Below, one piece after another: positions 43,333 to 56,269 of a stretch of DNA of 64,000 bases. Origin of the DNA: Nematopogon swammerdamellus. Lineage: Eukaryota > Arthropoda > Insecta > Lepidoptera > Adelidae. Each line of letters begins with the position of its first letter. Position 1 is the first letter of the stretch. The stretch is taken from contig OX336342.1 in assembly GCA_946902875.1 (NCBI GenBank), forward strand, positions 15,369,523-15,433,522, read 5' to 3'. The translations under genes and the position numbers were made by a program. A model generated the notes under the pieces. That model worked only from the letters and a program-made list of their open reading frames with translations. It ran no database searches and was not told where the DNA came from.

Positions 43333-46300
43333 GGAGCAGGGAAAGCCTCGTAGTTTTCTGAGAATAAACTTTTCTGGAAAATACATATACTCTAACTAAA
43401 GTGTCTAGTTTCCGAAATATAAGATTGATACCAATTTTACCGCTCACCGTGACCTACACTGTCGGTCGGTCGCACGCAGATTGAGCGCGCACCACTGGTG
43501 CACATGTACTAATATTTGTAAGGTCACATTAGAAAAACTATATTGCTTGTGCATAAAATTTGCGAATTAGTTTTTATGGAACTGTATTTTATTTTTATTC
43601 AGAATGAATTGTAGACTTGTTTTTCCTATTTATTTTACGAATGTGCCCCCAAAGTTTATGTACTGACTGCTGCAACATCTTATATAATGTACGGTTTGGC
43701 TAGTAGTGAATTGGCCCCCGACATATATAACTTCTCTAAGTCGAGCTGTCTCCGTGATAGTAAACTTTGCGTGCAAATTGGACGGCATGGAAACTATAAG
43801 AATTCGGTCGCGTGTCTTCTGGATAAAGTCACCCGATTGTCGATAGCCGATTGTAGATATATATTTTAAGAGTTCTTTAAAGTTGTTTTGGTTTGTCTTT
43901 AGAGATTTCATGACTTGGCTTCGCGACAAAATATCCTATAATCATCCTTAGGTGTCCCCAAAAACACCATGGTGTAGTTCTACATATCATGATGGCGGGG
44001 CGGGCGTCGTTGTCGGCCAGTCGGTTCGGTTGGTACAGAATTTGCGCTTTATTTATCAGGAGGATGGTACTACAAACGGCAGAAGTTATTTCAACTGCCT
44101 TTGGCTTTTCGATTGCTACTTATTCTGACACGAAGAGAATTCTGGAGCAAAAACCATCAACCATCCTCATATTACCAATTGTAGGATTAAAACATTTAAT
44201 GAAGACATGGGAGCTGTAGTTACGATGAAGCTATTTATTTAGAGTGATTGGGAGAATACAACGAGAATAAACCTAATAACGACCAGGAAGCCCCTCGATC
44301 GTGCTTATACAGAATGTTTACAAAATACTCGCAGAATATTCTTTACTATGTGTCTGTGTGTGTGTTTATGTGACAAAAGCACAGACCACGCACAGACGCA
44401 AGGGACGAAACATTTCCGACCTGCCTCTCGGGGCTGATATGCTAATTCTCGCGTCACAATTTAACCGAATGTAAATTTTTAAGACGACTGTTGCACGCGT
44501 TTGTGGACTTTGTGTGACGCTATCCAGTACACGGGCTACCGGGCTTCTGGGACTCAGGCATAATAGGATGGATGAGGAGAGGTGAGGAGAAGGGGAGAAC
44601 GAGAGGATAGGGAGGGGAGGTGAGGGGTGAAAGTGAGGTGAGGTGGACCACATGTTAGAAAATAACAGGACTGCTACATGACACAAAACGAGCTGATTCT
44701 AATACAAAAACTTTCCATTTCAAGTCAGCATCCACTCTACGAGCCTGCGCTCCTTCGACTGTCAGCGGAACTTTTCTAATCCTTTTTACGGTCGAACACA
44801 CTCCCGGATAAATATATTTTAACTCGGGAGCAGACGAGCCAACTTCTACTCTCTCTGGTTTTCGTCCAAAGCCTCTTGCGGTTGTCGCAATGCTGGTGGC
44901 CGGACGGAAGAGCCCGAAGGCCGACTCGACATTTTCGCCAAAGTACCTATTCAAACGTAAAGAAAAGGTAACTCGCCGAGCAGAAGAAGTTATTATAAGT
45001 GTGTGTGCACAAATACGAAATTACAAAATATATCTTCCCTGTCACACTAGCGCGTTCACATATCAACCGCGTATTACGTCTGATGCAAATTGTGTCATTT
45101 AAGATTGTGTTTCTTCAGGAAATTAATGGTATGCCTGTGATAATTTTCCATTATTGTTAAAAATAATAAATAATTGATAATATTGTGGTAATTATTATGT
45201 TATTCATTTTATTTGTTTTATTATCGAATAATGTACAATTGGGCTACATCGACCAAACCATTCATGTATATTGTTTTGTTTAATTGTGAGCCTATTTAGT
45301 TTTGTTGGAGAGTTTATTATAGTTTAGTTAGAGTGTAGAGTTTATATAAATAATATACAGAGCATGGTAAATTGCAAGTATGTTTCCATTCCTCGGTTTA
45401 TTCTTCTGGCGGCCATTTCAAGTTAGAGCAAAATAAACTCATAAATTACTTAATTTAAAACTGACTGAATTCTTTTGAAGTAACTGTAGAAGGAGTCCGT
45501 AAGTCCGTCTTTTCGAGAGTGAGCTTTTTATTTAAGTTTCGCTGATCAGGTTGTCGGCGGTTTCAGGAATAAAATAATGAGGAGGAATGAGACGTCTGGT
45601 AAGTTGCGGGAAGTTGCTTGTTGCCACAGACTCCTTCTGTCTGCGAACCGACACAACTTTGTTTGAAGCCGCAAATCTACTTCTCTCCTTGCGGCGACGT
45701 TTTTGATAATTTGTAAATGGTTCTCTACCTTCTCCTAAACTTTTTACTTTTTAGTGCTTGGTCCAAAGTTTTGAGCTTCATGAAATTTTAATAATATCAT
45801 TTTAACTTTGAGATATATCAATTTCAAATAAAGTAATTGTTCCACTGAATATTAGTCTCTATGTTCTACCCTTAAGTTCTATACATATAACACTATTTCT
45901 GGAAAACGGTCTTTCTCTAAATCCCTAACTTAATTTAAATTCCAAGTAACACACTATTTTACTTACGAATAGCAGACCACGAGCTGCGACCGCACGTTCT
46001 ATAAAAGTAAAAGAGTTTCCAGCGTCCCGAAGACAATTTAATCGTGCTAATTGGCCGTGCAGCTCTTCTGTTGGCTAGAAAAATCTCCTCTACCCTCTAC
46101 CAATCGGCGCCGGTCCGAGTGCGGCGCGGCGGAGGCGGAGGCGGCGGAGGCAGCGTCGGATTTAAATCGGCCGGAATTATTCGCGCGGCGTAATCGGTCA
46201 ATTTATTAAGAGTAATGTGCAGCGGAGTGGCGCAATTAGCGCTCCTCGCTGCGTCGCGCTCACACAACACCCACCCCTCCCTCCCCCACCGCCGCCCCTG

Positions 46301-46509
46301 CCACACTCCGTCAGCGCGGTTCTACGACGCACTACAGCGAAACGTCGACTTGCAGCTGACTTAAAAGGGGAAAATGGAAGAGAAATTGGCGACAGGTAGA
46401 AAGACGTAAAATCTAAAATTCGTTTAGGTTTTCCTGTAAGGAGACCCCATATTTCCAATTTTTCACTTAATTGTAGACTCAGTAGTTTCTGACAATAGAT
46501 GACAACCAT
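43333..46509. other. unassigned stretch with purine tract and GC island
   Basis: A long GA-rich tract lies at about 44565-44650. A GC-rich block at 46100-46330 contains GGCCGGAATTATTCGCGCGG and GCGCAATTAGCGCTCCTCGC, regulatory-looking but unproven. ORFs of 60-106 codons have no recognisable family. Confidence 0.4.
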
Positions 46510-46568
46510 GACATGGCGTACGGAACCTTTGCTGCGCGAGTTCGACTCGCACTTGGCCGGTTTTTTCC
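46510..46568 (+). repeat. repeat family E 3' fragment
   Basis: GACATGGCGTACGGAACC followed by CGACTCGCACTTGGCCGG and a T run. Confidence 0.65.
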
Positions 46569-46721
46569 TATTTTGAGGTACATACGGGACCCTAAAAATC
46601 AGCGACCACCACCCGTTCTACTATGTTTAAGTTTGTCTGTTGTTATGTGTAAGGAAATGTATCTAAGGTAATTTCCATATACCCTCCTCATTATTTAGTC
46701 ATTTTATCATCGATGGCGTAT

Positions 46722-46797
46722 GCGTACATACATACATACATACATATCACACACGCTGAATCCCGAGTATCGGGGTAAGCAGAGTAATCGGTGTTGT
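46722..46797 (-). repeat. SINE family C 3' fragment (minus)
   Basis: (CATA)n, then CACACACGCTGAATCCCGAG and GGGGTAAGCAGAGTAATCGG, ending at GTGTTGT. Confidence 0.7.
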
Positions 46798-47780
46798 ATG
46801 CGTGTCAACGCAAAATGTGACTCCCGCTGCTAAAGGGACTCTCAGCAGATAAATAGCTCGCTACCCGCAATCGCTCTTATTCCATTACACCGTTTCGGTC
46901 CGATTTACTCATGATTAACTGCTTCCATCTATTATTATCTGCCGATGCATGCGCCGCGCCGCCGTTGTTGCTCGGAAAATAGAACCAACTCTTTGGCACG
47001 ATCGATACAGATTTTTAAGCTTATCCAAATTGCTAGGTAAAAACTATTCATAAATACCTTTGCAATAGATGTCCATCAATTCGTGGCAACAAGTACAGTC
47101 TGTTGTAAAGGACAGTACATTAATTTCGCTAGCGCACTCCTCGTGTTTTTCCGAGACAAAAAGTAAATAAAGTTTTTCTCTAAAGTGTCTAGTTTTGGAG
47201 ATATTTATTTTTTAAATTTATGTTTTCGTCAAGTTTAATTTGACGCGCGCGGGGGGAGGGTCCTGCCTGACCCAGGAACGGTCCGGGTCGAAGACTCACG
47301 CAGAGCCATCATCGCCGCGGTGCGTCGCCGTGCATCTCCTCGTTCCGCGCACTCGTCCTTGCTCGCTCACTCACCGCGCGCCTTTCATTTCCACGTTCGT
47401 GTGGAACATTAGATCCTTTTTACACTAAATTAATCAATCAATTTGTATGAAAGCTGTAATATAAAGGGAATTAAAAAAAAAGGTATTTAACTTTTTTGTT
47501 ACTATCCCAATAATAATTTCCTAAATTTATTGTAGTGGTCGTTACAACATCCTGTATATAAGTCGATTAACCAATGATGGGAAAGAGCAAAATATTATAA
47601 AGTTCCCTCTACTCCTCGTATTCTGCTACTCACCAAATAAGTTCGTTGCATCTCATAATGTAATGCGACATATCTCCCCCAGGCTATAATAGGCTATAAT
47701 ATATCATTACGCCATTATTCATATGTGCCGAGCAGTGGGGTCGGAAGTGAACGCAGTCGGAAAAAAATAGAGCAATTCCT
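46798..47780. other. unassigned sequence with GC-rich segment
   Basis: 47240-47400 is GC-rich and CG-dinucleotide-rich. No gene recognised. Confidence 0.4.
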
Positions 47781-47783
47781 TTA

Positions 47784-47811
47784 CCGCGAGCGGAGCCGCG
47801 GGCACAGCTAG
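47784..47811 (+). repeat. Helitron 3' end
   Basis: CGCGAGCGGAGCCGCGGGCA then CAGCTAG before T. The 5' end is not identified. Confidence 0.55.
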
Positions 47812-48259
47812 TACCTTAATATATCACAGATGACTACAGAAAGCTCGTACATTAACTTGTCATATCAGTGCTACAATGTATGCAACAGCGGCACATGGGC
47901 GTCGTGGAGTTGCAATAAAGGGCCTTATATTGGAATCGATATTAAACTCAGACTATGCAAATGACATCGGCGCGCGGCGGCACATGAGAAGCAGGCGCCC
48001 CGCCCCGCCCCGCCCACGCCCCCGCCTCGTAGCGCACAATATCAGAAGTGGCATCTATATAAAATCGAATGGTGCTGCGCGGCACAGCAGAGGATCAGAC
48101 GTCAAATGTATTAGGGAAAAATAAAATACGCCTCTCTTTCTCTCAGACATTTGCATACTTAGTGAGGCTGGAATACATTTCACTATCTCTACACACATTT
48201 TACATTTTTTACAGTAAAAAGAAAGGATCGGTAATTTTAGGTAAATTTCGGTAGAAGTC
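47812..48259. other. unassigned sequence
   Basis: A CCCCGCCC-rich patch at 47996-48030; nothing else recognised. Confidence 0.35.
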
Positions 48260-48518
48260 TATTACGAAACCTACAACGTATGTCGGTCTGTCTGTCGGTA
48301 CGTCCGTCCGATGGCTGTATATGTATTTGGAATCGGAATGAATAACCGGTTAAAATTTTCACAGAATATATGTTATTTTGGCGGATATAAAAACAAATAA
48401 TAAAAAATTTTAAACGTTAAAAATTAAGGGAAATACAAGAAACGTGTTTATTCAAGGTGTTTTTATTTTGTAATGCGGAAACCTCGGTGCGCGAGTCCGA
48501 CTCGCACTTGGCCGGAAA
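48260..48518 (+). repeat. repeat family E copy
   Basis: GTCGGTCTGTCTGTCGG, then ACAGAATATATGTTATTTTG and the end CGACTCGCACTTGGCCGG. Confidence 0.7.
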
Positions 48519-49490
48519 TAATTTCTTATCGAACCACGAATAGAACCGGCTTCCAGAAGCTTTAAAGCATTAACGACCGACAAACTCAATTTCACACTAA
48601 GTATGAGTTTTTTTCGGTTTCCTGTGAGAAGGAAGAGGCACAAAATAGCCACTGTAGCACGGTACGGTCCGAGCGTATGTACATATATTCGTCGTATAAG
48701 GCCGAATTTACATGTATGAAAATGAATCGCAAAAATAACTTCGCGCCGCTATTTAGCAGTAACTTAGTGTAATTTTGGAACAACAATGGAATAACATACA
48801 CAAAAATGGAGCAGTAAAGTAAATCCAGCCTACCCAATGTGTGTGGTACGGAGGAGAAAGGGGAAGGCGGGATCGTGTCAAACAGCTCCTGCGAGCACTG
48901 AAATATAAGCGATAGAGCATGCGATGGTTCCGTCACTAGGGTATAAATTTTCGCGACGATATTTTTGTAAATGTAATATCTGCTTTATTTATTCTCTGGG
49001 ATGCAGCGCGATGGCGATGGAAGCCGATTGAGATCCCGGCCCCACCTTACTGGAATGCGTTGTCGCTTGCCACCGCCTCGGACGACGCCGTAAGCCGCTT
49101 CCGTTCATCGTCGCACAATATGCATACTCTCGTAGAACCTTGTCACAATCGCTAACTTGCAACGTACCCTATCGAACGCCCTAAAAAGCGAATGAGGCGT
49201 GTGACAGCGTTCTACAAATATTTCAGCATATTTGGAAACGATTGTAGCTATGTAGTGATACAAAGGACGTTCTCGTGTCTCACATTGAGTTGTTTGTGTC
49301 TTCACTCACGTTTAGTCGCTTGTAAACCAACTACCAGCTGTGGGTAAGTATGTTACAGATGTGTGCATTCAAATTCGCTAGTTACTGAATCAAAGTTCGA
49401 TATACTTCAGAAGCGTCTTTTCTTTTACAAAATTATATACCTGTGTGCTGTAACAACATAATTTGGAAAACGGCCTTTACAATAATATAA
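48519..49490. other. unassigned sequence; possible LINE scrap at 49040
   Basis: 49040-49110 reads PPYWNALSLATASDDAVSRF in one frame, faintly like the LWNxLP tail of jockey-type RTs. Otherwise nothing recognised. Confidence 0.3.
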
Positions 49491-49719
49491 TCCTCATAAA
49501 TAAAGAGAAGTTTCTATGGGCCACCGGCGGCGGCCGTGTCACGCACAACAATTTATTAATACCCTTATAACTCGAGAACCACTTCATCGATTTACATACG
49601 GTTTTACATACATTTTGTCACTTCTCAGAATATTTTTAGGCTTTAAATAATAACGCTATGTCATCAGCGGTCTGAGCTGTGAGCAAGTCACGTGAAGCGA
49701 AGCCGCGGGCTTAAGCTAG
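49491..49719 (+). mobile_element. short non-autonomous Helitron
   Basis: 229 bp from TCCTCATAAATAAAGAGAAG (after A) to GAAGCCGCGGGCTTAAGCTAG (before T). It fits Helitron end rules; no ORF. Confidence 0.6.
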
Positions 49720-51204
49720 TCCGACATAATCTCGGGAGTATTTAGGAACATATTCACGCTATTTCTTCAAGGTTCGTCAGTGAACAAAAGCCTTGGACAA
49801 ATGGAGGCACAAACAAATGCCATTGTAAGTAAAACATATAATGATGCATCACCGTGGTTTTAAAATCCTTGGCAGACCAACCACACGAGCTCTCTGTGAA
49901 AGACTTTCCGAGCCAACATCGACTGCAGTAGCTGTCTGTATGGGTGTATGAAATGGAGCAGGAAATTGAACGATCTCGAGTATGGAAGGACATAACGGCG
50001 CCGATACATTTCGTTGAATGTTGGTGGCCGCCTTTCATAAGCCAGCGTTCCTCGTGTTGGATTGGGCGTTACGTTTTAGAGCATTTCGTGAATTTCCGTC
50101 TGTGGCAATTTTCGGAATGGAGAAGCGGGATATGTTTCGCTTTGAAATGCGGCCGAAGTCGAAACAATGTGTTTCAGCTTATATTCCTTTCATCTGAAAT
50201 TTATAGTAGAAACGATAACTTAGCTATGCGACTACTAGAAATGCGCATACAATCTTATCAACACTTTTAACTTTTATATCCAAAATCAATTATCTATAAA
50301 TCAATCGTGCGACATTTCCGATGGATAATCGTATTAATCGTGCATTTAATAATAAATAAGTAGGTATAGAATAATTGAGACCTGAAACTTCAACCTGAGA
50401 AAAATCATTATTTTTGAAAAAAAAATATTGCAACGCATTCGACAATTTGCAAAGTTGCAGGTTGGAAGCATTCGACGGAGCGCGCAGAGACTGCTTTTAG
50501 AAAACTTGTGCCCCTGTGCAGCGAGAAATCGAACTCACTGAGTTTGGTACTTATATTCCGGTCTAAAAGTGGAAATATTTATCCGCCAAGGTAAAATAAT
50601 TTAATAAATAAATAAGTTATTGCTCCACAACAATATTACAAAAACTCTTTGTAAAATTGTTTGAGAGGCGCACCAAACTAATATTTAGTATGACAAAGAT
50701 TTATATGCGTATTTCCACTTTCAAGGCAAAATTTATAAAGACTTATCAAATGAACGAAGTATTTTTACAATCTAAGTACACTGGGGCGGAGTCCGGGCCA
50801 CGGGGTACGTCAAAAGATTCTTCGCATCAATGAATCTGTCGCTATCTTAAAACGAAAAAAACATTTAATATTATTAAATAAATACTATCGGAGAGCCCTC
50901 GACATCGATAAAAACATTTCCAATAAATTATCAAAATCAGTGCCCGCTCCTCCCCGCGCCCCCGCCGCTGCGCCGACCGAGGTGGAGTATAATGAAGCGT
51001 TATGAGTTGAAATTGAACGAGACGAGTTGAAACAAGATGACAGCCGGCTCCGCTACGGGTGAGGTCGCAGAACAACGAATTACGAACGCTCTATCAGAAC
51101 TGTCTAATGAGCTGTGCATCGTATCCCTTTTTTGCTATTTTGGACTCGTTCCGCCTCAGTAGGTAAGTCCAAAATCGGTAGCATTCATTGCGGGATACCG
51201 TATG
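49720..51204. other. unassigned sequence
   Basis: ORFs of 94-108 codons overlap at 49754-50270 on both strands without recognised motifs. A C-rich patch lies at 50940-50980. Confidence 0.35.
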
Positions 51205-51515
51205 AGGCCCGGTACTTGAAAATAAGATGTCCACTGCATCTCTCCCCGTGCATGTCGTAAAAGACGGCTAAGGAATAAGGACAATATGTCGCACTAAAGA
51301 GCGACAGGCTATCAGCCTCTCACCTTGGCACGGTCCTTGCACAGACAGCAGTTAGGTGTGAGTCTTGAATTCTTGCTGTTTGCTTAATTGTCTTGTCCTA
51401 ATATTTTGCGAAACGTGGTGGTCGGCAGCTTTGTAATTCACAAGAGTTCTTGCAGCTCAACACACAATTACTACGCTTACCCCGATTGTCGGGATATAGC
51501 GTGATGTATGTATGC
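51205..51515 (+). mobile_element. SINE family C, near full length (plus)
   Basis: From GTACTTGAAAATAAG and CACTGCATCTCTCCCCGTGC through CTCACCTTGGCACGGTCC to GCTTACCCCGATTGTCGGG and TATGTATG. Confidence 0.75.
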
Positions 51516-51996
51516 ATTGCACAATTATTTTTGCAGCTACAAGACAATTAAAAATTCTTTACAAAATCTTAATTGTAATGTGATTCATGATAAAAAAATT
51601 CAACTAATAATTCCAACAACAAACCCTCAGGCTAAACACAATACCAGTACTCTACCTATTGGCATCTCCGTAGTCGATAAAAATAATAACTAATAATAAT
51701 AAGAAAGATTAATAATAATAATATGTTATGGCCATTCCACTTAATATTTCCTTGTTCCGTGAATGAGGTGAGGCTGTAGCGCGTCACTAATGAGAGGCTG
51801 CTGCGCTCTCGTTAACCGGCGGGTGCGCGGCGAGAGCGGGGCTCCGTACTGCCTCATCAATTCATCATCATCAGGGCAATATGAGTCGCTCGGGTAGAGC
51901 GCTGCAGATAGGATTTGCCCCGCGCCGCCGCCGCCGGTCGCAACACAGAAAATGCGATCGACACTCCTCGGTACGACTACTCAGTAGCGAATCATA
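51516..51996. other. unassigned sequence
   Basis: AT-rich first half, GC-rich second half (51770-51960), no gene. Confidence 0.35.
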
Positions 51997-52295
51997 ATTG
52001 AAGAGTTGAAATTCTATAGGGTCTAAGTGCCAAAAAATCGCAAAACGATGTTTTTGCGGAAATACAATCAATGTGCCAAGGCCAACACACACAAAAGAGT
52101 CTAAGTTTGACATCACGGATTTTGTAGGTGATGTAGCAAACCGTGTCAGTTTCCATGAAAAAAAAGTGCCTAGCTCCGCCCTACTACTACACAGACGCTG
52201 TTAAAGCAAGGACCGGGTCTATGTGCCACTATGCGTGTATTTTTCAGTTTTTTTGTTATATCTCGAGACCCTATAGAATTTCAATCCTTCAATTT
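51997..52295. mobile_element. small inverted-arm element with a SINE B inside
   Basis: Arms of about 30 bp share TTGAAATTCTATAGGGTCT (left) and its complement (right, near 52265). The interior holds a SINE B 3' end. Confidence 0.5.
52108..52168 (+). repeat. SINE family B 3' end
   Basis: GACATCACGGATTTTGTAGG to TCAGTTTCCATG and an A run. Confidence 0.65.
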
Positions 52296-52436
52296 CGGTT
52301 TGAAGTCTGCAGAGGCCGGACTACTTTCGGTTTATACCACAGAAATTTCTCTGATCTGTGGTTTATACCATACATTTATATATGCACTAGCTGAGCCCGC
52401 GGCTCCGCTCGCGTGAAATTCGTATTCCAAAGAAGA

Positions 52437-52715
52437 ATGTAAGTAACTAAGGGCGAGGCCGAAGGCCGAGCTGCGTTCAGGTAATCGATAAACCTTCTTA
52501 AAGAAAGTAACTAACTAAGGGCGAGGCCGAAGGCCGAGCTGCTTTCAGGTAAACGATAAACCTTTCTCAAATAAAGGAAGTAAGTAAGGGCGAGGCTGAA
52601 GGCCGAGCTGCGTTCAGGAAGACGATAAACCTTCTGGAAGAAAGGAAGGAACTAAGTGCGAGGCCGAAGGCCGAGCTGCGTTCAGGTAAACCAAAAACCC
52701 TCTTCTGCCTTCGGG
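52437..52715 (+). repeat. satellite array in Helitron copy 2 (3'-side)
   Basis: Four to five GCGAGGCCGAAGGCCGAGCT units, corresponding to 11285-11615 in copy 1. Confidence 0.8.
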
Positions 52716-52825
52716 CCTCGCCCTTAAAGACTTCCTTTCTTCGATAGAATATAATATCGTTTACTCAATCTATTTATTTCATAAAAATAAAAAAGTAATA
52801 TTAATAACTAAAGAATTAAACCTAC

Positions 52826-53190
52826 CTAACAAACATTAAAATAACTATCAAAACGGGCATTTTCAAATGTTCTTAGAGCACTTGCGGCATTACCCCGCTG
52901 AATGGCAAGGCTTACCCTTTGAATGAAGTACATAAGCCCTTGATGGCGGGACAGTTGCGTCAACCAGCTCAAGCCTCTTTTGGCTTCACTGCTCCACGGA
53001 CCGAGGGTTTCAACCGCAAACGCAACAAATTCGAAATCTTGAATTATATTTCTATATTTGCTGCGTTTGAGGCTCTCCGCCCCAGCCTCGTCCGCGCCAG
53101 CCGCTCTTGAAGATGTCCTAACGTGACTTGGAGCCAATGTGAGAAAAAAAGTGGCGTCCCACATCAAAGAACTACCCTTAGTCTATGGCA
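52826..53190 (-). pseudogene. captured RT C-terminal tail, copy 2
   Basis: A 113-codon frame nearly identical to that of copy 1: WDATFFLTLAPSHVRTSS, EFVAFAVETLGPWS and AIQRGNAASALRTF. The upstream ATG of copy 1 is changed here (CCATGG to CCATAG on the coding sense), so the frame starts later. A gene fragment, not expected to function. Confidence 0.6.
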
Positions 53191-53334
53191 CTAAGGTGAT
53201 AGCATCGGGCCTCTTGCCATCCAACCGAGAATAACCGCGAGGTTCTAGGATGCACGGTATATTTGCCGTTAGAAGCGTGGACTTTATAATAAAATTTAAA
53301 TTAAATTAACTCAATCTTAATATTAATTAACTTT

Positions 53335-53870
53335 ATTCGAGATGGTTTAGCTTCTTCCTGAACGCAGCTCGGCCTTCGGCCTCGCCCTTAGTTACTTGCT
53401 TTCTTCCAGATGGTTTATCATTTGTCAGAACGTAGCTCGGCCTTCGGCCTCGCCTTAGTTGCTTACTTTCTTCAAGATGGTTTAGCTTCTTCCTGAACGC
53501 AGCTCGGCCTTCGGCCTCCATTAGTTACTTGCTTTCTTCGAGATGGTTTTTCAATTATCCGAACGTAGCTCGGCCTTCGGCCTCGCCTTAGTTACTTACT
53601 TTCTTCAAGATGGTTTAGCTTCTTCCTGAACGCAGCTCGGCCTGCGGCCTCGCCCATAGTTTCTTACTTTCTTCGAGAAGGTTTATGGTCTTCCAGAATA
53701 GAGCTCGGCCTTCGGCCTCGCCCTTAGTTACTTACTTTCTTCAAGAATGTTTTTCTTCTTCCTGAACTCAGCTCCGCCTTCCGCCTCGCCCTTAGTTACT
53801 TTCATCAAGAAAGAATATCGTTTACGTGAGCGCAGATCCGCCTTCGGGCCCGCCTTTAGTTACTTACTTT
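53335..53870 (-). repeat. satellite array in Helitron copy 2 (5'-side)
   Basis: About nine units reading CAGCTCGGCCTTCGGCCTCG on the plus strand. Confidence 0.8.
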
Positions 53871-54751
53871 CTTTTTTTTAAATACGAATTTCACGCGAGC
53901 GAAGCCGCGGGCATCAGATATATAAATTTTATTGCACCAATGACAGCGACATAACTTCGACTTTCAATTAATTTTTATTTATCAAACAATTTGTCACCGG
54001 CCAGCTCACGTCGAGATGACAGTTCTCCGTTGTCAACATGACATTTAAAATTGTTTTTTACCTTTACTTTGGATTACGTGATTTTTATTATATTTTTTAA
54101 TTATTATGTTCATCCGGGATATACACTGTCACTATAAAAAGTTTCGTCAAATTCCGTTCAGTGGTTTTTGCGAGATGCGCGTACAAATAGACATTTTTGC
54201 ATTTACGATTTTATGATATGTATAGAAAGAATAGATATGTATAGACTATTGTGTTCAAGTTATAAAAAAGAAGAACTGTCATTTTCGTTGTATCTACTTA
54301 TTTTTAAATTTCGAATGAATATTTTATTCAAATTGTATTTGCTGCCAGTTCTCAAGATATAATTATGTACTTTGGACTACGTGATTTTAAACGCGCAATA
54401 ATGTTTATAATTGTAAATTTTTTTTTAATTTTTGTTATTTTTTTTTACTTATTATGTTAACCCGCCATATAAACTGCCACTATACAAAGTTTCGTCTAAT
54501 TCCGTTCAGTGGTTTTTGCGTGATGCGCGTACAGACAAACAAACAAACAAACAAAAATTTTAAAAACTGTTCTAACATGTTCAGTATCTCATTTTAAGCC
54601 ACCCTGGTTAGTTTTTTTCCGAATACATTCAATGTACAGACTTTCTTACCTCTACGATTTTATTATATGTATAGATTACATACATGCATACATTTATATG
54701 TATGCAACCTGACCGCACACAGCAATTATAGGTCGCGTCGTCCGATTGACT

Positions 54752-54925
54752 GTTCCTATACATACATATACATACCACACACGCTGTATCCCGACAATCA
54801 GGGTAAGCAGAGTTATCGGTGTTGTGCTGCAAGAACTCTGGAAAATTGCAACACAACATCGATCACCACGTTTAGCAAAGTATTCGGACAAAATAAAGCA
54901 CCAAGTAAGGCACAAAGACCCACAA
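54752..54925 (-). repeat. SINE family C 3' half (minus)
   Basis: CATACATACCACACACGCTG-type start, GACAATCAGGGTAAGCAGAG and AAGTAAGGCACAAAGACCC, then loss of similarity. Confidence 0.7.
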
Positions 54926-55182
54926 GTTTAAGCTGGTTCCTGTAAGAGAAGAGAAATGGGCACGTATAGTATATTAAATGTAATTTTAATTTTAGAGTAA
55001 TAGCCTGATTTATCTAAGTGTTCTTTAGTAGTAGTTCTGTAGTTTTAAGTTTAAGTTTAATTAATTTGAAATTGCATTTCACCACCTAATTGACAACACA
55101 TCCCTTAAAACACAATTATACCGTAAAAAGTAGAGAAATAAAAAAAATTCAAGTCAAGCTAATAATTTGTTTATGTTATCCG
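54926..55182. other. unassigned sequence
   Basis: AT-rich, nothing recognised. Confidence 0.3.
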
Positions 55183-55350
55183 CCATAGGTTACTGAGTCA
55201 GAGGGGCCAGAGCACGTGCTCCGACCAGCCGAGATCACCTCCGAGAAGTTGCCATACCGGAGATTTCCCTTTGAAATGCTGGATGTACTGAACTATAGTT
55301 ATAGGAGAACACAGCCGAGGCTGCTAGGCGGCACTCTACCTACCACCTAG
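55183..55350 (-). mobile_element. SINE family D (minus), truncated
   Basis: TACTGAGTCAGAGGGGCCAG, CATACCGGAGATTTCCC and GGAGAACACAGCCGAGG, ending at ACCACCTAGTAA. Confidence 0.7.
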
Positions 55351-55399
55351 TAATAAAACCTAAAGGAATTTCATATAATTATATTTTGTCACTAACTAA

Positions 55400-55617
55400 T
55401 CTCTTGCCCTTTACTAGGTGGTAGGCTCAAATTGTAGCCGACTGGGTTGATACTGTACTGGATGTAAGATGGCCGCATAGCAGCCTCGGTTGTGTTCTCC
55501 TCTAGTGCAGTATAGCCAGCAATCCAGGGAAGTCTCCGGTATGGGACCTACCTTCTCGGATGTGATTTTGGCTGGTCGGAGCATGCGCTTTGGCCCCTCC
55601 GACTCAGCCGGATTACA
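55400..55617 (+). mobile_element. SINE family D (plus), head missing
   Basis: TTACTAGGTGGTAGGCTC to GGTTGTGTTCTCCTCTAG and GACTCAGCCGGATTACA. Faces the copy at 55183-55350, so the pair forms a diverged inverted repeat. Confidence 0.75.
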
Positions 55618-56104
55618 CAAAATAAAAAAAAATAAAAACTATAACTATATCTCAATGAGAATCACTGCCCTCCAATACTAAGTCGTCTCGGTACTGGAAT
55701 GCCAACCCCGCCCCTTTTTGTTCGCAGTCTGGATATTCCCAATTCCGCAGCAGCGAGCTGTTTGCCTTACACGCACCATTGAGTGTTGTGGATTTACGAT
55801 AGAAGTACTCTCCGGTCGCCGCTCGCTCCCAACTTTAAACATTTCCCTTTTATATTCTTACTTGTGTCTGAAGGAAACTTTTTATTCAAGCTCGCTTTGC
55901 TGACGGAAACTTGCTCGGAATTTCTCACATTAACTTAACCGTCAAACGACTCGCTTTGGTAATAAATAAACTGAGAGAGATACTTTGCAGCGAGATGAAA
56001 TCTCGTTGTGAATCTGTTGGCCATCTGCGAAATCTCGCCGGCATGGCTTTGGAAAGAGTAACGTTTGGTGCACTTTAATGTATACATAATTTACGAAGAT
56101 TTAC
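55618..56104. other. unassigned sequence
   Basis: No gene recognised; ORFs under 65 codons only. Confidence 0.35.
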
Positions 56105-56155
56105 TGCACCGGGTGGGGTCTGTACTTAAAAAATAATAGCCCACTGCATCGCAGG
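56105..56155 (+). repeat. SINE family C 5' fragment
   Basis: GCACCGGGTGGGGTCTGTAC, then AATAGCCCACTGCATCGC, matching only the first 50 bp of family C. Confidence 0.5.
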
Positions 56156-56269
56156 TTCACAGTGTTCAAGAGTGGGCTACCTAATCAAGTTAAATGAGGA
56201 TGAAGTTTCCACAAAATTTGCGACAAGGACGTGATTTCTCAGAATTACTGTTCTGTAGATTTTTTTTTA

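Larger units (their letters stand above)
52387..54675 (-). mobile_element. non-autonomous Helitron copy 2 (inverted)
   Basis: 2,289 bp; on the minus strand it runs from TCTATACATATAATAAAATC to GAGCCGCGGGCTCAGCTAG. Same order as copy 1: 5' block, inner 3'-end copy, satellite array, captured RT tail, reversed array. The two copies differ by small indels, for example in the (GTTT)n length and a three-base deletion in the RT tail. Confidence 0.82.
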
